Assembly: GCA_009699825.1 (NCBI GenBank)
Contig: WLNM01000076.1
Span: 1 to 5,872, forward strand
DNA: 5,872 nucleotides
DNA from: Actinomycetota bacterium
GTDB taxonomy: Bacteria; Actinomycetota; Actinomycetes; Nanopelagicales; Nanopelagicaceae
Direction: 5' to 3'
Shown here: positions 5,851 to 5,872 of the stretch, one piece after another
Layout: the number at the start of each line of letters is the position of its first letter
How positions within the stretch are numbered: position 1 is the stretch's first letter
Position numbers and translations under genes: made by a program
Notes under the pieces: model-generated
Seen by the model: the letters and a program-made list of their open reading frames with translations, nothing else
Databases searched by the model: none
What the model was told of the DNA's origin: nothing

Positions 5851-5872
5851 GTCCGAGCGCCGATTTTTCAGA

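Noticed and set aside
1..5872. Defence system, mobile element, CRISPR array, tRNA or riboswitch
   Set aside because: No repeats, transposase or phage-like genes, tRNA-like cloverleaf or untranslated leader long enough for a riboswitch; nearly every base lies in a housekeeping gene.

Overview
The window looks like a piece of a small, streamlined, moderately low-GC actinobacterial chromosome (roughly 40-45% G+C judged by eye). The clue to lineage is gene order and protein type: a GatB/YqeY-domain protein, a 51-residue DUF4177-type protein, RidA, a Crp regulator of the mycobacterial type read in the opposite direction, endonuclease III, and a TlpA-like lipoprotein. This block is familiar from Mycobacterium and Streptomyces, but here it lacks several genes that usually sit inside it. 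Low GC, almost no intergenic DNA (9, 3, 18 and 35 bases are the only non-coding stretches I see) and gene loss together suggest a freshwater planktonic actinobacterium of the acI/Nanopelagicales kind. That placement is an inference.

Layout. Positions 1-1945 are a plus-strand run: the 3' part of asd (aspartate-semialdehyde dehydrogenase, cut by the window start), yqeY, a small DUF4177 gene that overlaps both neighbours by 4 bases, and ridA starting at a GTG. ridA converges on crp (minus strand, 1949-2632) with three bases between the stop codons. crp and nth (2651-3349, plus) diverge from an 18-base gap, in which a 7-base element can be read as a -10 box in both directions, each placed so that transcription would begin at the start codon. 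nth overlaps the TlpA-like lipoprotein gene (3346-3876) by ATGA. The lipoprotein gene converges on acs (acetyl-CoA synthetase, 3873-5837, minus), with overlapping stop codons. The last 35 bases hold a probable acs promoter.

How the genes relate. Most are housekeeping: lysine/threonine/methionine branch-point synthesis (asd), protection from reactive enamines (ridA), base-excision repair (nth), envelope thiol-disulfide exchange (TlpA-like), acetate activation (acs) and a global cAMP-type regulator (crp). yqeY and the DUF4177 gene have no firm role. Genes that overlap an upstream gene rely on coupling or a Shine-Dalgarno, whereas genes that could head a transcript have an actinobacterial TANNNT box 6-7 bases before the start codon, which suggests leaderless mRNAs. 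I see no mobile element, CRISPR array, RNA gene or novel multi-gene system. The points most worth checking are the shared crp/nth promoter, the small overlapping gene and the inverted repeats straddling both convergent stop-codon pairs.
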